The translations under genes and the position numbers were made by a program. Below, piece after piece: positions 1 to 5,102 of a stretch of DNA of 5,102 bases (positions are counted from its first letter, which is position 1; each line of letters starts with the position of its first letter). Origin of the DNA: an uncultured Anaplasmataceae bacterium (lineage in GTDB: Bacteria > Pseudomonadota > Alphaproteobacteria > Rickettsiales > CAIPFW01); NCBI GenBank assembly GCA_903864455.1, contig CAIPFW010000069.1:1-5102 (forward strand), written 5' to 3'. Under the pieces are notes generated by a model. That model did not search any database. It worked only from the letters and a program-made list of their open reading frames with translations, and was not told the DNA's origin.

Positions 1-1590
1 TGTTTTAACTGCAACTTTTACAGGTAAATTCAATATACTATCACGGGAAAACTCAAGTCTTCTCGACAATTTATCCGACAAAACTAGATTCACCAGCGAT
101 ATAGATTCTGAGGTAAGAGTGATTTTCTTCGAAGGATTGTTTTTATTTTTTATGAAATTTATATTTTGAAAAACGCCATCATTCGCCAAAACTCCATATG
201 CCTGAACCAATTGAAGTAAATTCGCCTCAAATACACCAATCGCTAAACCTAAATTATAATAATCGTAATTATATCGAATACTCTGAAATCCTAAATCCAA
301 TAACAAAGAATAGAAATTCTGAACGCCGACAAAATTCAACGTTTTGATTGCAGGAATATTAAGCGAATTCGCCAATGCATTGCGAACAGTCACCTCGCCA
401 TAAAATCTATGACTTGCATTGAAAAATTCATGAGTGCCACGATTCAAATTTTGCGAAATTGGCTGATCATCAATTTTCGAAGCCAATGTTAATTTTTTAT
501 CAAGTGCCAGAGAATATAGAAATGGCTTCAGTGTTGATGCGGGTTGGCGAAGTGCCTGCACTCCGTCTATCTCGCCATCTTTATTCTCTTGAAGAGAAAA
601 AGAATTATAAGACAGAACATCCATATTATCTCTTTTTACAATTAAAACTGCACCATTTTTAACCTTATAGCCATTATTATAAAATCTTTGTATCGAATTT
701 TTGAGCAAATTATTCGTATAATTTTGCAAATTTAAATCTAAAGTTGTGAAAATTTTTTTATCATTCAAATCCTCCGAAAATATATTTTTTTGAATAAAAT
801 GAAGAAAATGACTCGCATCGACATTTAATATGCTTTGCTTGAAACGTAATTTTCTAATTTGTATCTCGTCGAATTCTAAATCATTTATAATGCCGTTTTC
901 ATAAAGCTTACTCGTAAAAAGCTTTATATAGTTCTCAATTCGGGAAAAATCCTTGCTTTTATAATAATCAAAATTCGAGGGCGCCCGTATATTTATAATT
1001 AAAAAAATCATCTCTTTGAGAGATAGCGATGTAAATGAACGAGCAAAATAATATCTCGAAGCCGATTCAAATCCGCGAATATTGTTCGAGAAAGGAATCT
1101 GATTGATATAAAATTCCAAAATCTTTTTTTTATCAAAATGCTTTTCCAGAAGCTGAGACTCCAAACCTTCAATCCATTTTGACCAAAAATTTCTTTGCCG
1201 CGGATACAAAATTCGAATCACTTGCTCTGAAATTGTGCTTGCACCCATCTTTATTTTAAAATTCTTACCATTTAAATAAAGCGCTTTCAATCTCGCAATC
1301 CAATCAACTCCATTATGTTTATAAAAATTTTTATCTTCAGAAAACAGCAAAATTTCTATAAATTTTTTATTTATATCATAAAAATCTACCTGATTATAAA
1401 GATTGAATTTATTCTGATATGTGATATTTATCGGACCCCCGTTCACGTCAAAAAACTGATATTTTTTTATATTTTGGTCAATCTCACTCATTATTTTATA
1501 GTTCGATTTCACATCATTATAAGTTTTTCCAGCCACTCCAAAGATTGAAATTAAGAAAATAATGCAAAGAGAAATTAACCATTTTTTCAT
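1..1590 (-). CDS. pbpC: Bifunctional penicillin-binding protein 1C-type peptidoglycan glycosyltransferase/transpeptidase (3' end beyond window)
   Basis: Translating the minus strand from the ATG at 1590 gives 530 uninterrupted codons to the window edge. The protein would polymerise lipid II glycan strands and cross-link stem peptides on the outer face of the inner membrane. Residues 4-20 form one N-terminal membrane anchor. The glycosyltransferase domain (about 60-230) shows EDKNFYKHNGVD at 85-96 with catalytic Glu85, GASTISEQVIR at 116-126, WSKWIE with second acidic residue Glu141, and ILEFYINQ at 157-164. TTLDLNLQ (282-289) opens the transpeptidase domain, which has STLK (nucleophile Ser352, Lys355), SLN (409-411), and Lys529-Thr530 of KTG at the edge. 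The RQPASTLKPFLY context and the W-(S)-K-W-x-E-G motif point to PBP1C rather than PBP1A or PBP1B. PBP1C proteins usually run 700-800 residues, so about 200 are missing here. An in-frame stop lies shortly upstream of the ATG, and no Shine-Dalgarno motif is visible. Confidence 0.93.
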   Translation of the reverse strand, partial: MKKWLISLCIIFLISIFGVAGKTYNDVKSNYKIMSEIDQNIKKYQFFDVNGGPINITYQNKFNLYNQVDFYDINKKFIEILLFSEDKNFYKHNGVDWIARLKALYLNGKNFKIKMGASTISEQVIRILYPRQRNFWSKWIEGLESQLLEKHFDKKKILEFYINQIPFSNNIRGFESASRYYFARSFTSLSLKEMIFLIINIRAPSNFDYYKSKDFSRIENYIKLFTSKLYENGIINDLEFDEIQIRKLRFKQSILNVDASHFLHFIQKNIFSEDLNDKKIFTTLDLNLQNYTNNLLKNSIQRFYNNGYKVKNGAVLIVKRDNMDVLSYNSFSLQENKDGEIDGVQALRQPASTLKPFLYSLALDKKLTLASKIDDQPISQNLNRGTHEFFNASHRFYGEVTVRNALANSLNIPAIKTLNFVGVQNFYSLLLDLGFQSIRYNYDYYNLGLAIGVFEANLLQLVQAYGVLANDGVFQNINFIKNKNNPSKKITLTSESISLVNLVLSDKLSRRLEFSRDSILNLPVKVAVKT

Positions 1591-1626
1591 ATGTTTGTAT
1601 AAAATTATGATTTTACATTATCGCAT

Positions 1627-1702
1627 AAAAATTATTCAACTAATCGACGAAATTATCAAATGGATAAAATTTATAAAAAAAATGCACAATTGAATAATTT
1701 TT
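1627..1702. repeat. Perfect 13-bp inverted repeat in the divergent promoter region
   Basis: AAAAATTATTCAA at 1627-1639 is the exact reverse complement of TTGAATAATTTTT at 1690-1702, with 50 bases between the arms. The same 13-mer therefore reads outward on each strand, once towards the PBP1C gene and once towards rpsD. The left arm covers the predicted -10 of the PBP1C promoter. It could be a two-site operator or a mirrored promoter element. The high A+T content makes coincidence possible. Confidence 0.55.
1631..1659 (-). promoter_or_regulatory. Putative sigma70-type promoter for the PBP1C gene
   Basis: On the minus strand, TTGATA (1659-1654) and AATAAT (1636-1631) are separated by exactly 17 bases, and each matches the sigma70 consensus at five of six positions. 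Transcription would start near 1624, leaving a leader of about 33 bases before the ATG at 1590. The -10 lies inside one arm of the 13-bp inverted repeat described separately. In DNA this AT-rich, chance matches are common, so this is a prediction. Confidence 0.5.
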
Positions 1703-1726
1703 TTAACAAAAAGCTCATTTTTTCGC

Positions 1727-1754
1727 TTGACTTTCAAAGATTAATATAGATAAT
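1727..1754 (+). promoter_or_regulatory. Putative sigma70-type promoter for rpsD
   Basis: TTGACT (1727-1732; five of six matches to TTGACA) is followed after 16 bases by GATAAT (1749-1754; five of six matches to TATAAT). Transcription would begin near 1761, giving a leader of about 46 bases. A perfect TATAAT also occurs at 1761-1766, but it lies 28 bases from this -35, too far to pair with it. This is one of the best promoter matches in the window and is correctly oriented for rpsD. Confidence 0.6.
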
Positions 1755-1769
1755 TATATCTATAATTAA
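1741..1769. repeat. Inverted repeat over the rpsD -10 region
   Basis: TATAGATA (1745-1752) and TATCTATA (1757-1764) form a perfect 8-bp inverted repeat around ATTA. Allowing one extra A on the right, the arms extend through TTAA on both sides, to 12 bp. The repeat covers the predicted -10 and start site of rpsD, where an operator would sit. As RNA the full hairpin would form only if transcription started upstream of 1741. It could also be low-complexity AT sequence. Confidence 0.4.
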
Positions 1770-1806
1770 TTTATTCCGTGCGCTAAATAATGGTTTTTAA
1801 AAGCTT

Positions 1807-2421
1807 ATGACAAAGATAGTTAAAAGTAAAATGAAGTCTATGAGAAGGTGGGATAATCAGATCTGGACTAATATCGACTATTCTAATAAAAAATATCCTC
1901 CTGGGCAACACGGAAAAAATGGATATAGATTCTCTTCTGGTTATTGCAGTGATTTAAGAATCAAGCAATGCGTTAAAAAATCTTATCTTGCAAGTGAAAC
2001 TTTGATGAAAACTGCCTGCAGATCTTTCAAAAAAAATAAAAAAGTTAACTTTGCTGATGCTTTTACAGCATTTTTTGAATTGATGGCTTTGAAGGTTGTT
2101 TTCTCTTGTGGTTTTGCAAGCTCTGTATTCGCTTCAAGACAACTTTTATCTCATGGTCATTTTTTATTAAATGGCAAAAAGTTAAATATTGCTAGAATTC
2201 GCTTAAAAGTTGGAGATGTTTTATCCGTTCGTGAAGCATCAAAAAGCCATCAGGATATTAAAAATTCTGTTGCGAAAATTTCAAGCAATAAAGCAAATCT
2301 TCCATGTTATTTGGAAGTAAATGCTGAAAAAATGACAATTACAGTTTTGAGATTACCAACTTCTGATGAAATCTCACTTGGTTTTGAACCAAAATTCACT
2401 GTTCTGGCTTCTTTTTACTAA
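1807..2421 (+). CDS. rpsD: 30S ribosomal protein S4 (divergent)
   Basis: This 204-residue protein matches the usual bacterial S4 length of about 205. S4 binds 16S rRNA directly, nucleates assembly of the 30S body and helps form the mRNA entry site. Near the N terminus YPPGQHG (30-36) is the S4 signature. The S4 RNA-binding domain spans about 90-150, with ASRQLLSHGHFLLNGKKL (109-126), KVGD (134-137) and the following VREASK (141-146). The C-terminal beta region ends in EPKFTVLASFY, where most S4 proteins end in a Tyr-Ser-Arg-like tail. The normally well-kept LLERRLDxVVYR segment is degenerate here: ELMALKVVFS at 91-100 lacks both central arginines, the Asp and the final Arg. The protein also has five cysteines, at 47, 55, 71, 101 and 167. 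A TAA at 1798-1800 blocks any earlier in-frame start, and no Shine-Dalgarno motif precedes the ATG. It stands alone, outside the rpsM-rpsK-rpoA cluster it joins in some bacteria. Confidence 0.93.
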   Translation: MTKIVKSKMKSMRRWDNQIWTNIDYSNKKYPPGQHGKNGYRFSSGYCSDLRIKQCVKKSYLASETLMKTACRSFKKNKKVNFADAFTAFFELMALKVVFSCGFASSVFASRQLLSHGHFLLNGKKLNIARIRLKVGDVLSVREASKSHQDIKNSVAKISSNKANLPCYLEVNAEKMTITVLRLPTSDEISLGFEPKFTVLASFY

Positions 2422-2428
2422 TTTTTTG

Positions 2429-2473
2429 TTTTGCATGGAAGAATATTTCATGTAAAATACTTTTATAATTTTT
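2429..2473 (+). terminator. Putative intrinsic terminator of rpsD
   Basis: Eight bases after the rpsD stop, TTTTGCATGGAA (2429-2440) can pair with TTTCATGTAAAA (2446-2457) around the 5-base loop GAATA. The stem has 12 pairs, two of them G-U. A T-rich stretch follows from 2461 (TTTTATAATTTTT) after the bases TAC. The stem is AT-rich and the T tract is interrupted, so it may be weak. Its position directly after rpsD supports the call. Confidence 0.5.
2431..2469 (+). promoter_or_regulatory. Putative promoter region of tRNA-Leu
   Basis: Two readings are possible. A perfect TATAAT at 2464-2469 would start transcription near 2476, 8 bases before the tRNA, but no -35 is recognisable at 16-18 bases. 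Alternatively, TTGCAT (2431-2436) and TAAAAT (2453-2458) are 16 bases apart and would start near 2465. Both overlap the putative rpsD terminator. The tRNA could instead be processed from rpsD read-through. Confidence 0.35.
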
Positions 2474-2483
2474 CATTCACTCT

Positions 2484-2570
2484 GCCCGAGTGACGGAATG
2501 GTAGACGTAACGGACTTAAAATCCGTGGCTCGTAAAGGGCGTGGGGGTTCGAGTCCCCCTTTGGGCACCA
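2484..2570 (+). tRNA. tRNA-Leu, anticodon UAA
   Basis: This 87-base class II tRNA gene includes an encoded 3' CCA. The acceptor stem pairs GCCCGAG with TTTGGGC, including two G-U pairs. The anticodon stem ACGGA/TCCGT encloses the loop CTTAAAA, placing anticodon TAA at 2517-2519. The long variable arm contains a GCTC/GGGC stem around GTAAA, as expected for Leu. The T arm is GGGGG-TTCGAGT-CCCCC. It decodes UUA, and UUG by wobble; UUA is frequent in the neighbouring genes. An open frame across the gene on the same strand is not coding. No clear terminator hairpin is visible in the roughly 150 bases downstream. Confidence 0.97.
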
Positions 2571-2673
2571 AACAAAATCATTATCATTCAATACAACTTT
2601 TTTTCAAAAAATACTTCCCGTTTTCAATACTCAAAATCAAAGTAATATTTGCAGAATTAAACACTTTTTTCTT

Positions 2674-2706
2674 GAAAGATTAAATTAATATGATAGAGTA
2701 TCTTTC
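2674..2706. repeat. 7-bp inverted repeat upstream of nrnC
   Basis: GAAAGAT (2674-2680) and ATCTTTC (2700-2706) are perfect inverted copies 19 bases apart. They flank TATGAT (2689-2694), the best -10-like hexamer before nrnC, which has no convincing -35 partner. The right arm ends 16 bases before the nrnC start codon. It could be an operator or chance. Confidence 0.3.
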
Positions 2707-2722
2707 TATTTAGATGATTTAA

Positions 2723-3358
2723 ATGAACAAAACAACTTTATATAAAAATGATATACCTGCGAATTTCAAGGCTTCGTCCAAGATTATGGCGATTGATACT
2801 GAGACGATGGGCTTAAACCTTGATCGTGATAGACTTTGCGTTTTTCAATTTTCTTTTGGTGATGGCGAAGCGCATTTAGTTCAATTTACTCACGATACTG
2901 ATTATGAAGCGACAAATTTGAAAAAATTTCTTGAAGACCCTGAAATTGTGAAAGTTTTTCACTATGCTCGATTCGATGTTTTGGCGATAAAAAAATATCT
3001 AGGAATCTCGCTTGAAAATATTTATTGCACAAAAATCGCATCAAGACTGGCTCGCACATACACTCAATACCATTCATTGAAGGCTTTAGTGATGGAGGTT
3101 TGTGGTGTAAAAATGGACAAATTTCAACAATCATCAGACTGGGGTCATGATGAATTGACTCGTGCGCAGATTGAATATGCGGCGAATGATGTTTTATATT
3201 TGCATGCGATAAAGGAAAGACTTGACGACATGTTAATTCGTGAAAATAGAATGCACATCGCTTTGGATTGCTTTGCGTTTTTGCCTACGAGAACTGAGTT
3301 AGATGATTTGGGTTGGGGCGAATTTGATATTTTTCAACATAGTGACGACCAAAAATAA
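2723..3358 (+). CDS. nrnC: NanoRNase C, DEDDy 3'-5' exoribonuclease (often annotated ribonuclease D)
   Basis: The 211-residue protein is a single DEDDy exonuclease domain with no HRDC domain, so it is much shorter than classical RNase D. Catalytic residues are in place: Asp25 and Glu27 in IDTETMGL, Asp85 in FHYARFD, and Tyr152 with Asp156 in the YAAND motif. TKIASRLARTYT (103-114), QQSSDWG (135-141) and the C-terminal FLPTRTELDDLGWGEFDIF (186-204) are features I recall from alphaproteobacterial NrnC, such as the Bartonella enzyme. In that family it forms a ring-shaped octamer and hydrolyses very short RNAs, ending mRNA decay in bacteria without Orn. A TAA immediately upstream excludes an earlier in-frame start. 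It follows the tRNA on the same strand and lies 33 bases before the permease gene, with which it is probably co-transcribed. No Shine-Dalgarno motif is seen. Confidence 0.92.
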   Translation: MNKTTLYKNDIPANFKASSKIMAIDTETMGLNLDRDRLCVFQFSFGDGEAHLVQFTHDTDYEATNLKKFLEDPEIVKVFHYARFDVLAIKKYLGISLENIYCTKIASRLARTYTQYHSLKALVMEVCGVKMDKFQQSSDWGHDELTRAQIEYAANDVLYLHAIKERLDDMLIRENRMHIALDCFAFLPTRTELDDLGWGEFDIFQHSDDQK

Positions 3359-3391
3359 ACTTTTGAGCTGAATAAAATCGATGATACAAAA

Positions 3392-4957
3392 ATGAAAAAA
3401 TTTATATCGTTTTTTTTGTATCTTTTTTTATTTTTATTTATTTTTCCATCTTTAAGTTTTTTTTTAAAACTTGAAAATTTCTCTTTTGCCGATTTGGTTG
3501 GAACAATCGCTGAATTAAAAAAACCATTATTTAACACGATAATTTTTGGTTTTTTTGTTACATTTTTTGCTACATCGATTGGAATTTTACTTTTTTGGTT
3601 GATAAACTTTCATAATTTTCCATTTGTAAATCTTTTTCGATATCTTTTATTTTTGCCAATACTCATCCCACCATATATTTCAGGCTATTCCAATGCATAT
3701 TTTTTTGAATACAATGAATGGTTGCATAAAATTTTCCCTTCTATCAATTTTCGCAATTATTATGGGGCAACTTTCGTTATGTCTTTTGCGCTCTATCCAT
3801 ACATCTATATTTTGATGCAATCCCTCACTCATAAGTTGCAAAATATGATTATTATCTCGAAATTGCACGGAATTGGCTCTATCAAAACTCTCTTTTCTCT
3901 CGTTTTTTCTTCTTCTCGCCCTATTATTATTTTTTCGATTTCGATAATTTTGATGGAAGTCATCAGCGAATACGGCCTTAGTAATCATTATGGGCTGAAT
4001 AATGTAAGTAATTTTCTCTACCGAGAATGGTTTCAGGCAAAAAATTATCAATATTCATCGATTTCTGGAATTATAATCTTTTTTTTTATTGCCATTATTT
4101 TATTTTTTGAGGAAAAAAATCGAGGAGAAAGAAATTATTCAAATAATTTACAACAAAAAATTGCGCCAAAATTTTTTTTATCTCGAGGGCAAAGATTTGT
4201 CGCATTTATCTTTTGTCTCAAAATTGCGATATTTTCTTTTTTCATACCAATCGGACAATTAATTTCTTTCGCAATTCAAAAAATAGACAAAATCCAAATC
4301 ACTGAACTTTATAATCTGACTTATAATACTTTATATATTGCAACTATTGTTTGTATTTTAGCGATTATTCTTGGTTATTCTATGAATTTTCTTTTTATAA
4401 AAAATAAATCCTACATCACGATAAATAATTTACTCAAGATGTTTATCGTTTTTGCCTATGGAATTCCTGGATCTTTTGTTGCGATTAGCGTCATTATTTG
4501 GGTTCAGTGGATTGCAAATCATGGGGGAGATCTTGGAGTCAAGATGAAATTTTTTATTTTTTCTTCAATTGCGGGCGTTGTCTACGGTTGTCTTTTTCGT
4601 TTTATAAATATTGCAATTTGTACTATTAATTCTGGAATTGCATCTCAAAAAAGAGAGTTAATTTGGTGCAATAAAATTTTTAGTAGAAATAAAATCAAGT
4701 TATTTTTTTGGTCTGCACCAATTTTTTTCAAAGAAATTATGATAGTTTATCTTATCGTTTTAATTGATTCCATAAAAGAATTGCCTGTTACTTTACTCTT
4801 GCGACCATTTAATTTCAACAACCTCACTACAAAAACATACGATCTTATTTCTGATGAACGATATGAAGAGGCTGCAATTCCTGCATTATTAATTATTATT
4901 TTATTAACTATTATTTCAATATTTTTTATGAAATTAATAAATAAAAAATTCTCTTAA
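3392..4957 (+). CDS. fbpB: Ferric-iron ABC transporter permease, FbpB/AfuB-type
   Basis: The 521-residue, Phe/Ile-rich protein is a fused double permease with about 12 membrane segments, near residues 5-25, 46-72, 82-104, 124-144, 176-195, 224-240, 268-292, 311-336, 346-375, 386-408, 446-466 and 496-516. Such proteins pass Fe3+ delivered by periplasmic FbpA across the inner membrane, driven by the ATPase FbpC. Family traits include LPILIPPYISGY (88-99), ALYPYIYILM (133-142), EYGLSNHYGL...YREWF (193-214), YGIPGSFVAI (356-365) and KELPVTLLLRPFNF (462-475) followed by ERYEEAAIPALL (489-500). The coupling loops are eroded: the first keeps Gly160 but not the EAA residues, and the second (about 422-444) appears to lack the invariant Gly. 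No FbpA or FbpC gene lies nearby. Other double-permease substrates are less likely given the C-terminal signature. No Shine-Dalgarno motif precedes the ATG. Confidence 0.85.
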   Translation: MKKFISFFLYLFLFLFIFPSLSFFLKLENFSFADLVGTIAELKKPLFNTIIFGFFVTFFATSIGILLFWLINFHNFPFVNLFRYLLFLPILIPPYISGYSNAYFFEYNEWLHKIFPSINFRNYYGATFVMSFALYPYIYILMQSLTHKLQNMIIISKLHGIGSIKTLFSLVFSSSRPIIIFSISIILMEVISEYGLSNHYGLNNVSNFLYREWFQAKNYQYSSISGIIIFFFIAIILFFEEKNRGERNYSNNLQQKIAPKFFLSRGQRFVAFIFCLKIAIFSFFIPIGQLISFAIQKIDKIQITELYNLTYNTLYIATIVCILAIILGYSMNFLFIKNKSYITINNLLKMFIVFAYGIPGSFVAISVIIWVQWIANHGGDLGVKMKFFIFSSIAGVVYGCLFRFINIAICTINSGIASQKRELIWCNKIFSRNKIKLFFWSAPIFFKEIMIVYLIVLIDSIKELPVTLLLRPFNFNNLTTKTYDLISDERYEEAAIPALLIIILLTIISIFFMKLINKKFS

Positions 4958-5102
4958 CTTTTCACAGACGAAGCAATCTCTTTTGCAGCATCAGAAACCT
5001 GATCACTCGCATCATCAGTAGCTTTTTTAACATCACTCGTAAAATTATGAAAAAATGTTTCAACTTTTTTCATAATACTTGGATTTTGGGTCACGAGCCA
5101 AA
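4954..5102 (-). CDS. C-terminal end of an unidentified protein (5' part beyond window)
   Basis: The minus strand is open from the right edge to a TAA at 4956-4954, giving 48 complete codons. The peptide begins WLVTQNPSIMKKVETFFHN, and the remainder is a highly charged, Ala/Ser/Asp-rich helix with heptad-like spacing (VKKATDDASDQVSDAAKEIA at 24-43). That pattern suits an amphipathic or coiled-coil tail, as in DUF883- or LEA-like proteins, but composition alone does not identify a family. An internal ATG (Met10 of the visible part) could start a 39-residue protein; a longer gene seems more likely because the frame stays open to the edge. Its stop codon overlaps the fbpB stop on the opposite strand. 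Confidence 0.6.
   Translation of the reverse strand, partial: WLVTQNPSIMKKVETFFHNFTSDVKKATDDASDQVSDAAKEIASSVKS

Noticed and set aside
459..662. 67-codon plus-strand open frame
   Set aside because: It lies antisense within the transpeptidase domain of the PBP1C gene, whose minus-strand frame carries clear motifs (STLK at codons 352-355). It matches no family I recognise.
1315..1548. 77-codon plus-strand open frame rich in Ile, Phe and Lys
   Set aside because: It is antisense to the N-terminal part of the PBP1C gene, covering catalytic Glu85; its composition simply reflects AT-rich DNA.
2590..2615. Possible terminator after the tRNA (T-run followed by A-run near 2599-2612)
   Set aside because: The only pairing is a poly-T against a poly-A around one or two bases, too weak and with too small a loop to call a terminator.
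2498..2683. 61-codon open frame starting within the tRNA
   Set aside because: Its first 24 codons are the tRNA-Leu sequence itself, and the rest is low-complexity intergenic DNA.
2886..3134. 82-codon minus-strand open frame
   Set aside because: It is entirely antisense to nrnC, whose catalytic residues show that the plus strand is coding.
3334..3537. 67-codon minus-strand open frame across the nrnC-fbpB junction
   Set aside because: It overlaps the ends of two well-supported genes and has low-complexity Lys/Phe composition.
3680..4051. 123-codon minus-strand open frame
   Set aside because: It is antisense to the first permease domain of fbpB, which has recognisable family motifs; the Arg/Asn-rich product resembles nothing known.
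1..5102. Hidden mobile element, CRISPR array or UGA recoding
   Set aside because: No direct repeat-spacer pattern, transposase motif or terminal repeats were seen. Trp codons are TGG and no in-frame TGA interrupts the recognised genes.

Overview
The window is AT-rich DNA from a bacterium, most likely an alphaproteobacterium. The strongest pointer is a 211-residue DEDDy exonuclease that reads as NrnC, the alphaproteobacterial nanoRNase usually annotated as ribonuclease D. Strong AT bias, a very divergent ribosomal protein S4 and the absence of Shine-Dalgarno motifs before all four start codons would fit a reduced or host-associated lineage (Rickettsiales- or Holosporales-like). That placement is inference. 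The genetic code looks standard: all four visible stops are TAA, and Trp is encoded by TGG.

Layout. Bases 1-1590 (minus strand) hold the N-terminal 530 codons of a bifunctional penicillin-binding protein of the PBP1C type. No complete ORF is found there because the gene runs off the left edge. The window stops inside its KTG motif, after Lys-Thr. A 216-base divergent intergenic region follows, with a promoter facing each way and two inverted repeats. Then come rpsD (plus), a terminator-like hairpin, a class II tRNA-Leu(UAA), nrnC (plus) and, 33 bases later, a two-domain FbpB-type ferric-iron ABC permease (plus). At the right edge the last 48 codons of an unidentified minus-strand gene converge on fbpB. 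The two TAA stops overlap in one palindromic TTAA.

Functionally these are housekeeping genes: peptidoglycan synthesis, the small ribosomal subunit, decoding of UUA (a favoured Leu codon in AT-rich DNA), RNA turnover and iron uptake. nrnC and fbpB are probably co-transcribed because they are close and co-directional, but no functional link is evident. I found no CRISPR array, insertion sequence, phage gene or toxin-antitoxin pair, and nothing that amounts to a new multi-gene system. The most notable points are the degenerate core motif of S4, the eroded EAA loops of the permease, the mirrored element in the divergent promoter region, the missing ribosome-binding sites and the overlapping convergent stops.
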